Origin: Pseudomonadota bacterium
Lineage (GTDB): Bacteria; Pseudomonadota; Gammaproteobacteria; Steroidobacterales; Steroidobacteraceae
Length of the DNA stretch: 53,989 bases
Reading direction: 5' to 3'
NCBI GenBank assembly: GCA_021805275.1
Contig: JAJZFQ010000160.1
Span: forward strand, 1 to 53,989
Below are positions 42,548-50,982 of this stretch, one piece after another. Positions within the stretch are counted from its first letter, which is position 1. Each line of letters opens with the position of its first letter. Made by a program: the position numbers and the translations under genes. Below the pieces are notes generated by a model, which was not told where the DNA came from, did not search any database, and saw only the letters and a list, made by a program, of their open reading frames with translations.

Positions 42548-43245
42548 CGGCCGTACAGCCTCGCGATCCGATGCGGCGAGACCCCCAGGAAATACAGCGC
42601 CAGGCAGCCGATGTTGCGCACGCTGCGGCGCCGCCATCCGTCGCATCGCCAGCGCTCGGCGGACGTGTGGACCGCGCACTCGAGAACGGTCAAGCGGCGC
42701 CGGCCGATGCGGCGGATCAGGTCAACGTCTTCCATCAGCGGCCAGGGGCGAAACCCCCCGAGCGCGCGGAACCACTCGCGATGGATCACGAGACCCTGGT
42801 CCCCGTAGGCCAGACCGAGGTGATGGACGCGCCAGGCGACGCGGCGCTCGAGGCGCCGCGCGGCGGCGCTGAGGTCATCGAGCCCGAAGCGGAAAGTGGC
42901 CGCGCGTACGCGGTTTACGGGGTTCGCGCTGAACGCTCGCACGGCATCGGACCAATCAACCGACAGACGCGTATCGGCGTGCAGGAACAGCAGCCACTCA
43001 CCCGCCGCGGCGCTTGCTCCGCGCTGCATCTGCACGCCCCGGCCGGGAGGCGCCATGACGATGCGCGCGCCGTGCGCCCGCGCCAACTCGACGGTGTCAT
43101 CCGTCGAGCCCCCGTCGGCGACGATGATCTCGCCGGCGGCAGCACAGCTGGTGAGCGTCGCCGGCAGATGGCTCGCCGCATTGAGGGCCGGAATGATCAC
43201 CGACACATCCGGCGCCGCAGCCCCTGGTGCGGTCTCACGCGGCAT
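42544..43245 (-). CDS. TIGR04283-type family 2 glycosyltransferase
   Basis: A 233-residue GT-A fold enzyme. 'VSVIIPALNAASHLPATL' (14-31) is the nucleotide site, 'IIVADGGSTDDTVELA' the first acidic loop, 'AAGEWLLFLHADTRL' the DxD-like metal site ('HAD'), and 'LMEDVDLIRRIGRR' the catalytic ED motif. A C-terminal hydrophobic segment 'IGCLALYFLGVSPHRIARLYG' may touch the membrane. This is the TIGR04283 group, often beside the TIGR04282 type, as here. The acceptor is unknown. It follows the flavoprotein gene by 6 bases. Confidence 0.87.
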   Translation of the reverse strand: MPRETAPGAAAPDVSVIIPALNAASHLPATLTSCAAAGEIIVADGGSTDDTVELARAHGARIVMAPPGRGVQMQRGASAAAGEWLLFLHADTRLSVDWSDAVRAFSANPVNRVRAATFRFGLDDLSAAARRLERRVAWRVHHLGLAYGDQGLVIHREWFRALGGFRPWPLMEDVDLIRRIGRRRLTVLECAVHTSAERWRCDGWRRRSVRNIGCLALYFLGVSPHRIARLYGR

Positions 43246-43251
43246 GATCGC

Positions 43252-44685
43252 TCAGGTCACCGACAGCAGCAGCCGGACCAGCCGCCGCGGCCAGGGGCTG
43301 AAAAGCTTCGGGGCGTAGAAGGCGCTCGCGGCGGCCTTAGACACCTCACCGAACGTCGGGTACGGAAAGATGACGCCGGTCAGTGCGCTGAGCTTCATCC
43401 GACGCGTGATCGCGAGCCCCCACAGCCCGATGAGCTCCCCGGCATGCGGACCGAGGAGCCCGGCGCCGAGAATGATCCCGCGCCGGCCAATCACCACCTT
43501 CAGCGCACCGAGCTCCGAGCGCTCGGCACAGGCTCGATCGTTATCCCCGAGGCCGACCCGTACCACCTGCACGGCCGAGCCGTGGCGCATTCGGGCCTGC
43601 CGTTCGGTGAGCCCCACGTGCGCCAGCTCCGGATCGCAGTACGTGACCCACGGCAAGGCGCGGTACTCGACCTTCGCCGGCAACCGGAACAGCGCGTTGC
43701 GCACGACGATTCCGGCCTGGTAACCGGCGGTGTGCGTGAACTGCGGCCGGCCGATGACATCGCCAAGCGCCCACACCCGCCGGTTTGCCGTGCGCAGCCG
43801 TGCATCAACCATGACGCCGAACTCATTGTGCGCGATGCCCGCTCGTTCGAGCCCAAGGCCGGCGAGCCGCGGACGCCTGCCCGTCGCGACGAGCAGATGC
43901 GAGCCGGTCGCTGTGCGCTCGCCACTGAATCGCACGGCAATACCGTCCGCCGACCGCGCGACCGCAGTAAGCTCGGCGCCTTCATGCACGACGATGCCTT
44001 CGGCCGCCAGTCGCCCGGTGAGTGCCGCAACCAGTTCCGGCTCGTCGCGCGGCAGCAGTCGGTCGCGCTGAATCAAGGTGACCGCGCTGCCGAGGCGGCG
44101 GAAGGCCTGGGCCATCTCCACCCCGACCGGTCCGCCGCCGACCACCAACAGATGCGCCGGCCGTTCGCGCAGCGCAAAGAGCGTCTCGTTGGTCAGCGTC
44201 GCGACCGACTCGATGCCGGACACCGCCGGGATGAGCGCCGATGAGCCCGCGGCGAGGACGATGCGACGGGCGCGTACGCGCACGCCGCCGCCGGTAACCT
44301 CGCTCCGCCCGGTGAACGTGGCAGCGGCGCGGATGACCCGCACCCCAAGCGACTCGAGCCGCTCGACCGAGTCGTGCGGCGCGATCTGCGCGATGACGCC
44401 ACGCACGTGCTCCATGACTGCCGCGAAGTCGACCTGCGGCTCCCCCGCGTGGACCCCGAACCGCTGCGCCTCAGTGATGCGGCGGGCGGCACGCGCGGCA
44501 GCCAGCAGCGCCTTGGAGGGTACGCAGCCGTAGTTGAGGCAGTCCCCGCCCATCGCGCCCTTCTCAAACAGCACGGTGCGCGCGCCGAGCTGTGCGCCCG
44601 CCACCGCCACCGACAGACCGGCAGCACCTGCGCCAATGACGCACACATCGCAATCGATCACTTTGCCCTCCTCGCGCGCGTTCAC
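43252..44685 (-). CDS. Disulfide-reductase-family flavoprotein (mercuric reductase / lipoamide dehydrogenase like)
   Basis: A 477-residue class I flavoprotein disulfide reductase. The FAD site is 'VCVIGAGAAGLSVAVAGAQLG' (about 14-34). The redox-active disulfide is in 'GGDCLNYGCVPSKAL' (C49, C54). The NAD(P)H site is 'LLVVGGGPVGVEMAQAFRRLG', and 'VWALGDVIGRPQFTHTAG' is the second FAD contact. The usual C-terminal His-Pro-Thr-x-x-Glu motif is replaced by 'PYPTFGEV', and the mercury-binding C-terminal cysteines are absent, so classical mercuric reductase or lipoamide dehydrogenase is unlikely. The GTG start at 44685 overlaps the ABC ATPase stop (GTGA). Substrate unknown. Confidence 0.85.
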   Translation of the reverse strand: MNAREEGKVIDCDVCVIGAGAAGLSVAVAGAQLGARTVLFEKGAMGGDCLNYGCVPSKALLAAARAARRITEAQRFGVHAGEPQVDFAAVMEHVRGVIAQIAPHDSVERLESLGVRVIRAAATFTGRSEVTGGGVRVRARRIVLAAGSSALIPAVSGIESVATLTNETLFALRERPAHLLVVGGGPVGVEMAQAFRRLGSAVTLIQRDRLLPRDEPELVAALTGRLAAEGIVVHEGAELTAVARSADGIAVRFSGERTATGSHLLVATGRRPRLAGLGLERAGIAHNEFGVMVDARLRTANRRVWALGDVIGRPQFTHTAGYQAGIVVRNALFRLPAKVEYRALPWVTYCDPELAHVGLTERQARMRHGSAVQVVRVGLGDNDRACAERSELGALKVVIGRRGIILGAGLLGPHAGELIGLWGLAITRRMKLSALTGVIFPYPTFGEVSKAAASAFYAPKLFSPWPRRLVRLLLSVT

Positions 44686-45416
44686 AAACCCTCCGTGACG
44701 GTGGCGCCTGCGGGCTGCTCGGGTGGCGCGGTGTGCGTCTGGGACTCCCCGCGTACCATCGATGCGCCGTGCGCCAAGGGCACGATCTCGAGAATCACCC
44801 CGCCAGCGGCCTGCGCATCTGCGACATCGTGCGTCACCATCAGCACCGGCACACCGGCCGCCGCGGCGTGCGCGAACACGAAGCGGCGAAACTCCGCGCG
44901 CCGGGACGCATCGAGCTTGTTGAACGGCTCATCGAGCAGCAGAGCCTCGGGCGCCGCGAGCAACAGGCGCAGCAGCGCGACCCGGGCACGTTGTCCGCCG
45001 GAGAGCGTCGCGGGGTCGCGCGGGGCAAACCCGCCGAGACCCGCCTCGGCGAGAGCGGCCTCGATCCGCTGCGTCCGGACGCGCCGAGGGCGCAGCGCCG
45101 CCTCGAGACCGAAGGCGAGGTTCTCGCCGACCGACAGGTGCGGAAAGAGCAGATCGTCCTGGAACAGAATGCCGATGCGCCGCCGCTGCGGCGCCAGCGC
45201 GGTCACCTCGCGCTCACCGATCCACACCCGGCCACTCGCGCGGAACATCGCCGGCAGGGTACCGCCGAGAAAGCTGAGCAGCGTCGACTTGCCCGACCCG
45301 CTCGGACCCATCACGGTCAGCACCTCACCGGGCAGCACCTCCAACTCAAGCGGCGGGATGAGCAGGCGAGCGGCGAGGGAAATCGTCACCTGCTCGAGCC
45401 GCAGCGCACCGCTCAT
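44682..45416 (-). CDS. ynjD: ABC importer ATPase, YnjD-like
   Basis: A 244-residue ABC ATPase. Walker A is 'GPSGSGKST' (37-45), the Q-loop is in 'GILFQDDLLFPHLSVGENLAFG', the signature is 'LSGGQRARVALLRLLLAAP', Walker B is 'ALLLDEPFNKLD', and the H-loop is 'VLMVTHDVADAQ'. It starts in the stop of the permease gene (ATGA at 45416-45413). Order and family match the E. coli ynjBCD importer, whose substrate is not established. An in-frame extension upstream overlaps the permease and is not used. Confidence 0.87.
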   Translation of the reverse strand: MSGALRLEQVTISLAARLLIPPLELEVLPGEVLTVMGPSGSGKSTLLSFLGGTLPAMFRASGRVWIGEREVTALAPQRRRIGILFQDDLLFPHLSVGENLAFGLEAALRPRRVRTQRIEAALAEAGLGGFAPRDPATLSGGQRARVALLRLLLAAPEALLLDEPFNKLDASRRAEFRRFVFAHAAAAGVPVLMVTHDVADAQAAGGVILEIVPLAHGASMVRGESQTHTAPPEQPAGATVTEGL

Positions 45417-47161
45417 GCCTGCCCCTCGATGGGTTGCGGCGTGAACCTCCGACCGACTGTCGCCCCGATTGCGATGCAGTAGGCGGCGAGCGGAATCAGC
45501 GCCTGCAGCAAACCAAACAGGCCGCAGATCCTGCGGTCGCCCCCGCTGGCGAGCGTCACCGCCTCGGTGGTGAGCGTCACGACCCGTCCGGCGCCGGCGA
45601 AGATCGTCGGCAGGTACTGATCGATGCTGACCGCGAGTCCGACCGCCGCGCCGACCAACACCGGGCGCAACAGCAGCGGTAGCTTGATGCGCAGGAACAC
45701 CCGGCGCTGCGAGGCGCCGAGACACAACGCGGTGCGCGCGTAGCGCCTATCGAGCGAGCGCCAGGGATCCGCGAGCGAGAGAAACACGTACGGCAGCACG
45801 AACAGCAGATGCGACCAGATCACCGCGAGCAGCGTCCCGTCGAGACGACAGACCGTGAGCAGCACCTGCATGCCGAAGAGGAACGCGATCTGCGGCACGA
45901 GCAGCGGCACATAGAGCAACCACAGGGCGCGCCGCCCGGGCAACGCAGTGCCGAGCTGCTCGTTCTCGAGGCAGCCGAGCACGAGCAGCAGTGCAGTCAG
46001 GCTCGAGGCCACCGCCACCACGAGCGTCGTGCCGAGCGGCCACGCCACCGTGCCAAACTGGTGAATCCACTGCGCGGCGCTCCAGTGTTGGGGCCAAAGT
46101 GCCGGGAAGCGCCAGCCCGCCGCGCCAGACCAAAAGGCGAGCCCGAGGAGAGACAGCGCCCCGAGCAGCGCAAGCCCAGACACGCCGAGCGCGGCGAGAG
46201 TGAGGAGCGGGACTGCCCGGTTGCGGCGCCTTCCAGCCGCGATGCAACGCCGACCGACCCGGGCGATACCCAGCTCCAGCGCCCGCAGCACTCCGATACT
46301 CCCCAGCACGAGGGCAAGCTGCAGCAACGCTGCGGCGGCGGCCGGGAAGTACATCCGCACCTGCGGCGCGGTGAACCACTGCAGGGCGAGCACGCTCAGG
46401 GTGGGCGGGTTGCTCGGACCGAGGATCAAGGACATGTCGACCACCGACAATGCATAGGCGAGCAGCGCGTAGATCGGCAGCCGGACCTGACCATAGACCT
46501 GCGGCAGGATCAGCTTGACCCATGCGCTCGCGCGGTCGTAGCCGAGCGCCGCGGCGGCCTCTAACGTTCGCGCCACGGGCAGCTGCCCGAGCGCGCTCAC
46601 GGTCATCAGCAACAGAAACGGCACTTCCTTCACCAGCAGGCCGGCGGTGAGGGCCAGTCCGTAGGGATCCTGCACGGTCGCGATATCCGGCGGCCGGTGC
46701 CACCCGGTGAGCCACGGCGAGAGTGCGCGCACGATCCAGCCACTCGGGGCGAGGAGAAATGCCAGTCCGATCGCGAGCGCCGCATGCGGCGCCGCCAGGA
46801 TCGGCGCAAGCAATGCCCGGCCGATACGCCCCGGCCGCCGCCCCGCCCAGTGTGCACAGCATCCGAACACGAGCAGTACCGAAAGAGCCGTCGCGCCGAG
46901 ACCGCTCGCCAGCGTGAGCCCGATCGCCGTGCCGATCCCCGGCTGGCGGAACAGGACCCTCCAGGGCGCAAGCGTCACAGCACGTCCGCCGATCGCCGGC
47001 AGGTAACCGAAGGCCGGCAGCACGGTGCCGAGCAGCCCGGCGCCGATCGGCGCGAGAAACAGCGCGAGCGTCGCCCGTGGCGCCAGCCGCAGCCAGACGG
47101 GCGCTGCGCACCGCGCCGGTGCGCGCCCAAGATCTCGTTGCAACGTCGTGCCGGCCATCAC
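45413..47161 (-). CDS. ynjC: Fused two-domain ABC permease, YnjC-like
   Basis: A 582-residue permease with about twelve helices, made of two copies of the binding-protein-dependent transport domain. Copy 1 has its coupling loop around 'ARTLEAAAALGYDRASAWVKLILPQ' (about 195-219, read as 'EAAAALGYDRASAWVKLIL'). Copy 2 has it around 'ALCLGASQRRVFLRIKLPLLL' (about 485-505). Both have the EAA-type pattern with the conserved glycine. Single-chain duplicated permeases of this type occur in YnjC and ThiP. The gene starts in the stop of the substrate-binding protein gene (47161-47158) and overlaps the ATPase gene by 4 bases. Confidence 0.87.
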   Translation of the reverse strand: MMAGTTLQRDLGRAPARCAAPVWLRLAPRATLALFLAPIGAGLLGTVLPAFGYLPAIGGRAVTLAPWRVLFRQPGIGTAIGLTLASGLGATALSVLLVFGCCAHWAGRRPGRIGRALLAPILAAPHAALAIGLAFLLAPSGWIVRALSPWLTGWHRPPDIATVQDPYGLALTAGLLVKEVPFLLLMTVSALGQLPVARTLEAAAALGYDRASAWVKLILPQVYGQVRLPIYALLAYALSVVDMSLILGPSNPPTLSVLALQWFTAPQVRMYFPAAAAALLQLALVLGSIGVLRALELGIARVGRRCIAAGRRRNRAVPLLTLAALGVSGLALLGALSLLGLAFWSGAAGWRFPALWPQHWSAAQWIHQFGTVAWPLGTTLVVAVASSLTALLLVLGCLENEQLGTALPGRRALWLLYVPLLVPQIAFLFGMQVLLTVCRLDGTLLAVIWSHLLFVLPYVFLSLADPWRSLDRRYARTALCLGASQRRVFLRIKLPLLLRPVLVGAAVGLAVSIDQYLPTIFAGAGRVVTLTTEAVTLASGGDRRICGLFGLLQALIPLAAYCIAIGATVGRRFTPQPIEGQA

Positions 47162-48363
47162 GGGGTGTAACGCCGCTCCCAGGCCTGAACCAGGCGCGCT
47201 GCCCAGGACGGATGCGGCTCCGGCAGCGAGCGCTGCAGTGCATCCGGCGTCGCTCCCCAGGGCCCCTCAGCGGCGGGTGCGAATTCCGCCCGCTGCGCCG
47301 GCGTGAGTCGATTCAGGTCCAGCACCGTCGGCCCGCCGAGGCTGCGCAGGCTGCCGGCGTGCGCCTGGGCCCGCGGCGAGAGGAGGAAATTCGCCACGAC
47401 CATCGCTGCGGCCTTGTGCGGCGAGTTGTAGGGAATCGCGACGAAGCTCGTGTTGCCGAGCGTGCCGCCGTCGAGCACGAGGGTGCGCACCGATTTCGGC
47501 AGCAGCCCCGCGGCCACGTCCGCGGCGGCCTCGGCAGGATTGAACGAGGGCATCAGATCGATCTCCCCGTCCGCGAGCAGCTGCCGCTCGGCCGGTCCGC
47601 TTGCGGGAAACTCACGGCCGTGCCGCCACAGGTACGGACGCAGCCGATCGTACCAGGCCCACAGCGGCGCGGTGACACGCTCGAAGTTCGCCTCGCTCAC
47701 CGGGCGCTGCAGTACCGCCGGGTCGGGAGTCAGCGCGTACAGCGCCTGTTCGAGAAAGGCGACACCGAGGAAGTTCTGCACCTGTGGAAAAGTGAAACGC
47801 CCCGGGTGGGCTCTCGCCCAGGCCGGCAAGGCCTGAATACTGCGCGGCGGATGGCCGATGTACGCCGAGTCGTAGATGAACACCAGCTGCGCCTTGCGCC
47901 ACGGCGACTCGTAGCCGTCGACCGGCACCGTGAAGTCGGTGAGATTCGCCGGGTCGTGTCGGTTCACCAGCGCAGCGTTCGGCAGCGCTGCGGCAAACGG
48001 GCCATAGAGCAGCCCGCGGCGCCGCAGCGCGTAGAAGTTCGGCCCGTTGATCCAGATCAGATCGACGGTGCCGTCGGTGTTCTCCCCGGCCGCCTTCTCG
48101 GCGATCACCTGGGTCACCGCCGTGGAGGTGTCCGCGAGCGGCACCTGGCGCAGCGTCACGGCGCAGCAGACGGCGACCTCGCGGGCGACCCAGGCGATGT
48201 ACGCATTCACCCTCGGATCGCCCGCCCAGGCATCGAAATAAACTGTCTGGCCGCGCGCCGCCTTGAGCACCGCCTGCCACGGTCGCGCCGCGGCGGGCAC
48301 AGTCGCACTGAGTGCAAGCGCCCCAGCAAGCACCATGGCGCGCCGCGGCGCTCGGCGAATCAT
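47158..48363 (-). CDS. ynjB: ABC substrate-binding protein, YnjB-like
   Basis: A 401-residue periplasmic protein. The signal peptide is 'MVLAGALALSATVPAAARP' (residues 10-28). The mature part has the type II solute-binding pattern of YnjB: 'GQTVYFDAWAGDPRVNAYIAWVA' around residues 38-60, 'DLIWINGPNFYALRRRGLLYGPF', 'QLVFIYDSAYI', and 'GEIDLMPSFNPAEAAADVAAG'. YnjB-family ligands are not known to me. Two adjacent cysteines near the N-terminal lobe ('VAVCCAVTL') are unusual for a periplasmic binding protein. It starts in the stop of the radical SAM gene (ATGA, 48363-48360). Confidence 0.85.
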   Translation of the reverse strand: MIRRAPRRAMVLAGALALSATVPAAARPWQAVLKAARGQTVYFDAWAGDPRVNAYIAWVAREVAVCCAVTLRQVPLADTSTAVTQVIAEKAAGENTDGTVDLIWINGPNFYALRRRGLLYGPFAAALPNAALVNRHDPANLTDFTVPVDGYESPWRKAQLVFIYDSAYIGHPPRSIQALPAWARAHPGRFTFPQVQNFLGVAFLEQALYALTPDPAVLQRPVSEANFERVTAPLWAWYDRLRPYLWRHGREFPASGPAERQLLADGEIDLMPSFNPAEAAADVAAGLLPKSVRTLVLDGGTLGNTSFVAIPYNSPHKAAAMVVANFLLSPRAQAHAGSLRSLGGPTVLDLNRLTPAQRAEFAPAAEGPWGATPDALQRSLPEPHPSWAARLVQAWERRYTP

Positions 48364-49424
48364 GTCCGCCCGCTCCGCTGCGCGGCGCGGCGCTGGCGTG
48401 CCGCCTCGATCACCGGGCCGAGCACCGACTCATGGAACCGGTCGCAGCCGATGCACAGGTTGGCATACGGCTCTCCTCGGGGAGTGACCGTGCGAGACGC
48501 CTCGATGAATCGCTCCTCGCTCCAGCCGTAGGCGAGCCCCATGCGCTCGGGCTGTCCGCGCGAGATGGCCTGGAACGCCGGCTCCTCGGCGAGGGACTCC
48601 AGAATACCGATCAGATCCTCCTCGAGCAGATTGCCGATCGGCACGCGCGTCTTGATGCAGCACGGAAACACGTTACCGGCCGGATCCACCGAAACCTCCG
48701 AGCCGCTGAGGCGGTGCTCGAGGAAGTTCAGCCCCCCGGACCAGCGGTTGCAGAAGTTATCCGTGAGCGTCGCCGTCGAGAGGCCGTTCTGCCAGGCCCG
48801 ACCGCGCGGCCAGAGTCGACCAATCCAGGCATCGGGCGTCGCGCCGAAGAAGCTGTAGTACGGTCCGTCATCGTCGCGCGGGGGCAGCGCATCGGGCACG
48901 GGCGCCCCGGCAGCCCGCATGCCGTGCGCCTCGAACAGTCGAGTCAGCCGCTCTACGAATGTGCGCTGACGCTCGAGGGTGTGCATGCCCCTGTGGAACG
49001 CGTCGACGCCCGAGACCGAGATCGTCCACACCCCGCGCGCCAGCAGCTCCGCGACGATCTGGGCGCTCAGCAGATCACCGGTCGTCTGCACGATCAGGTT
49101 GACTCCGCCCGCGTTCACATAGCGCGCCCGAAGCCGCTCGAGCGTCGGATACAGCACCCGGGTGCGCACCGGATCGAGCAGCACCTCGCCCCCGCCGAGG
49201 ATGATCCGACCACGCCGCTCGGGGAGCGGTCCGTTGGCGGATGGCTGCCGCTCGAGGTAGGTCATGCGCGCGGGCAGGTGATCGATGATGCGCGGCGCAT
49301 TGCGCTGCGCTTCGGCGACGACGGCATCCAGCGCCCCGCGCACGTACGGGCGGAAGCGCGGCTCGTAACAGTGGCGGCACTTGCGGTGACACGCCCAGGA
49401 GAGCACGTAGTAAAGCGATTCCAC
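48360..49424 (-). CDS. Radical SAM protein of unknown function
   Basis: A 354-residue radical SAM enzyme. The cluster motif is close to the start: 'SWACHRKCRHCYEPRF', with C12, C16 and C19. Barrel features follow: 'IILGGGEVLLDPVRTRVLYPTLERLRARY' in pieces around residues 73-101, 'LIVQTTGDLL' and 'WTISVSGVDAFHRGMH'. The C-terminal part has further cysteines that could hold an auxiliary cluster: 'DPAGNVFPCCIKTRVPIGNLL' (cut here) and 'NLCIGCDRFHE' near residues 320-330. That is a SPASM/twitch-like arrangement. It is not the ArsS type, which has a different start. It is the first gene of a seven-gene overlapping operon. Substrate unknown. Confidence 0.82.
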   Translation of the reverse strand: MESLYYVLSWACHRKCRHCYEPRFRPYVRGALDAVVAEAQRNAPRIIDHLPARMTYLERQPSANGPLPERRGRIILGGGEVLLDPVRTRVLYPTLERLRARYVNAGGVNLIVQTTGDLLSAQIVAELLARGVWTISVSGVDAFHRGMHTLERQRTFVERLTRLFEAHGMRAAGAPVPDALPPRDDDGPYYSFFGATPDAWIGRLWPRGRAWQNGLSTATLTDNFCNRWSGGLNFLEHRLSGSEVSVDPAGNVFPCCIKTRVPIGNLLEEDLIGILESLAEEPAFQAISRGQPERMGLAYGWSEERFIEASRTVTPRGEPYANLCIGCDRFHESVLGPVIEAARQRRAAQRSGRT

Positions 49425-49558
49425 TGACTTGCGAGACCTCCCGCTCGATCGGATGCCGGCTGCGCATTGAGCGCCAAAAGCACCCGGACCGGCAAGTCCC
49501 CGCCGCGAGTGCCACGGTAGCGTCCCGGAGCCGCTCGCCGGTCCGATGTCGCATCGTC

Positions 49559-49584
49559 GTAACCTTTTTGTCCGGGCGCACGAA
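49559..49584 (+). promoter_or_regulatory. SigF-type ECF sigma promoter of the bufferin operon
   Basis: GTAACC (49559-49564), exactly 16 bases, then CGAA (49581-49584), 80 bases before the bufA ATG. This is the consensus I recall for Caulobacter SigF promoters, which drive the homologous bufferin genes there. The sigma factor and its anti-sigma partner are not in this window. The bases before GTAACC (ATCGTC) also occur upstream of the RND operon. Confidence 0.75.
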
Positions 49585-49664
49585 TGTAGGTGCGGGACGA
49601 GTAAATGCCGCGCACGACACCGCCGCGGCGGTCCCCCATCACGAACCTACTCGGAGAGAATGCC

Positions 49665-50036
49665 ATGTCGAAACGTTCCGCATCTTTGCTCGTGGCCGGC
49701 GCGCTGGCCAGCGCGGTGACCGCCCTCGGCGGTTCCGCAGCCCAGGCCGGCATGCCGATGAACTCGGGCACGATGAACAAGGCGAACCCGCGGGTGCGCA
49801 CGATGGCCGCGCTGCACAGCGGCAAGTTCCAGCAATGCTGGGGCGTCGCGCTCGCCGGCCACAACGACTGCTACGCCGGTCCCGGCACCACCTGCGCCGG
49901 CACGGCGAGCCGCAACTACCAGGGCAACGCCTTCAAGCTCGTGCCCACCGGGACGTGCACCGCCATCCACACCCCCTACGTAACCATTCCGCACGGTCAC
50001 GGCAGTCTCAAGCCGATCACCGAGACCGGCACCTGA
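49665..50036 (+). CDS. bufA: Bufferin-type metallophore precursor (DUF2282)
   Basis: A 123-residue exported peptide precursor. The signal peptide is residues 1-28 ('[21 protein letters not shown]', cut). The mature part carries the four conserved cysteines of the DUF2282 family: C58 ('[12 protein letters not shown]'), C69 ('HNDCYAG'), C77 ('TTCAGT') and C98 ('PTGTCTAI'). In characterised bufferins, BufB/BufC convert some of these to thiooxazole-type groups that bind copper in the periplasm. The His-rich tail ('IPHGHGS') could add metal affinity. GGAGAG lies just upstream of the ATG at 49665. It is the first gene of the buf operon. Confidence 0.92.
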   Translation: MSKRSASLLVAGALASAVTALGGSAAQAGMPMNSGTMNKANPRVRTMAALHSGKFQQCWGVALAGHNDCYAGPGTTCAGTASRNYQGNAFKLVPTGTCTAIHTPYVTIPHGHGSLKPITETGT

Positions 50037-50067
50037 GCGCCGCGCGGACCGACCGGAGCACGCAGCG

Positions 50068-50982
50068 GTGTCCCCACGCCTGTCCCCGTCCCCGGCTCCT
50101 GCGGCCGGCCCAGCGGCCCGGGCGGTTCCCGCCCGGGCCGGTGTGGGGCTGAAGGCGCCCCACTACCGCACCATCCTTGAGACGCGCCCCGACATCGGGT
50201 TCTTCGAGGTGCATGCGGAAAACTACATGGGGGCCGGCGGACCGCCGCACCGCTACCTGACGCAGATCCGCTCGCACTACCGGCTGTCTTTGCACGGGGT
50301 GGGACTGTCGATCGGAGCGGATGCGCCGCTCGATCGGCAGCACCTGCGGCGGCTCGCCGCGCTCAACGAGCGCTACGAGCCGGGGCTGGTCTCGGAGCAT
50401 CTCGCCTGGTCCTCGCACGGCGGGGTCTTCTTCAATGACCTGCTGCCGCTGCCCTACACCAAGCGCACCCTGCAGCGCGTGTGCGAGCACATCGCGCAGG
50501 TGCACGAGGCTCTCGGCCGGCAGATCCTGCTCGAGAATCCCTCCACCTACCTCGCCTTCGAGGAGAGCACCTACGAGGAGACGGATTTCATCGCCGAGGT
50601 CGCGCGCCGCAGCGGCTGCGGCGTGCTGCTCGATGTCAACAACGTGTATGTGGCGTGCGCGAACCAGGGCTGGGACCTGCGGCGCTACCTGGAACGATTT
50701 CCCCTCGCGCAGGTGCGCCAGATCCACCTCGCCGGACACGCCTCGGATCGTGACGGACGCGGCGCGCCGCTGCTGATCGATGCGCACGACCGGCCGGTGA
50801 GCGCCCGGGTCTGGGACCTTTACGCGCACGTCATTGCCGCGCTCGGCGCGGTGCCGACGCTGATCGAGTGGGATCAGCACGTGCCCGAGTGGCGTACGCT
50901 CGAGGCCGAGGCGCAACGCGCCGAGGCCGTGCTCGCAGCGCAACCCTTCACGGAGGTGCCGTGCCATGCGGCCGTGGGCTGA
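50068..50982 (+). CDS. bufB: MNIO-family (DUF692) bufferin-modifying enzyme
   Basis: A 304-residue TIM-barrel multinuclear non-heme iron oxidase. Metal ligand candidates in order: 'FFEVHAENYMG' (H49, E51, N52), 'LSLHGVGL' (H76), 'VSEHLAW' (E110, H111), 'LLENPSTY' (E156), 'LLDVNNVY' (D189, N191), 'IHLAGHA' (H220, H224) and 'IEWDQHVPEW' (E267, D269, H271). These correspond to the conserved iron-binding set of the family that oxidises peptide cysteines. The start is the GTG at 50068, giving an Ala/Pro-rich N-terminal extension of about 20 residues; the true start may be later. It overlaps bufC by 17 bases. Confidence 0.92.
   Translation: MSPRLSPSPAPAAGPAARAVPARAGVGLKAPHYRTILETRPDIGFFEVHAENYMGAGGPPHRYLTQIRSHYRLSLHGVGLSIGADAPLDRQHLRRLAALNERYEPGLVSEHLAWSSHGGVFFNDLLPLPYTKRTLQRVCEHIAQVHEALGRQILLENPSTYLAFEESTYEETDFIAEVARRSGCGVLLDVNNVYVACANQGWDLRRYLERFPLAQVRQIHLAGHASDRDGRGAPLLIDAHDRPVSARVWDLYAHVIAALGAVPTLIEWDQHVPEWRTLEAEAQRAEAVLAAQPFTEVPCHAAVG

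Noticed and set aside
42571..44244. 557-codon plus-strand ORF opposite the glycosyltransferase and flavoprotein genes
   Set aside because: Antisense shadow of two genes with clear catalytic motifs.
43252..44685. Calling the flavoprotein mercuric reductase (merA)
   Set aside because: The redox disulfide fits, but the N-terminal metal domain, the C-terminal cysteine pair and the His-Pro-Thr motif are missing, and no mer genes are nearby.
45747..47243. 498-codon minus-strand ORF in another frame of the YnjC-like permease
   Set aside because: The permease frame encodes about twelve hydrophobic helices; this frame is Arg/Ala/Gly-rich and has none.
47077..48531. 484-codon plus-strand ORF opposite the YnjB-like gene
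   Set aside because: Antisense to a gene with signal peptide and binding-protein pattern.
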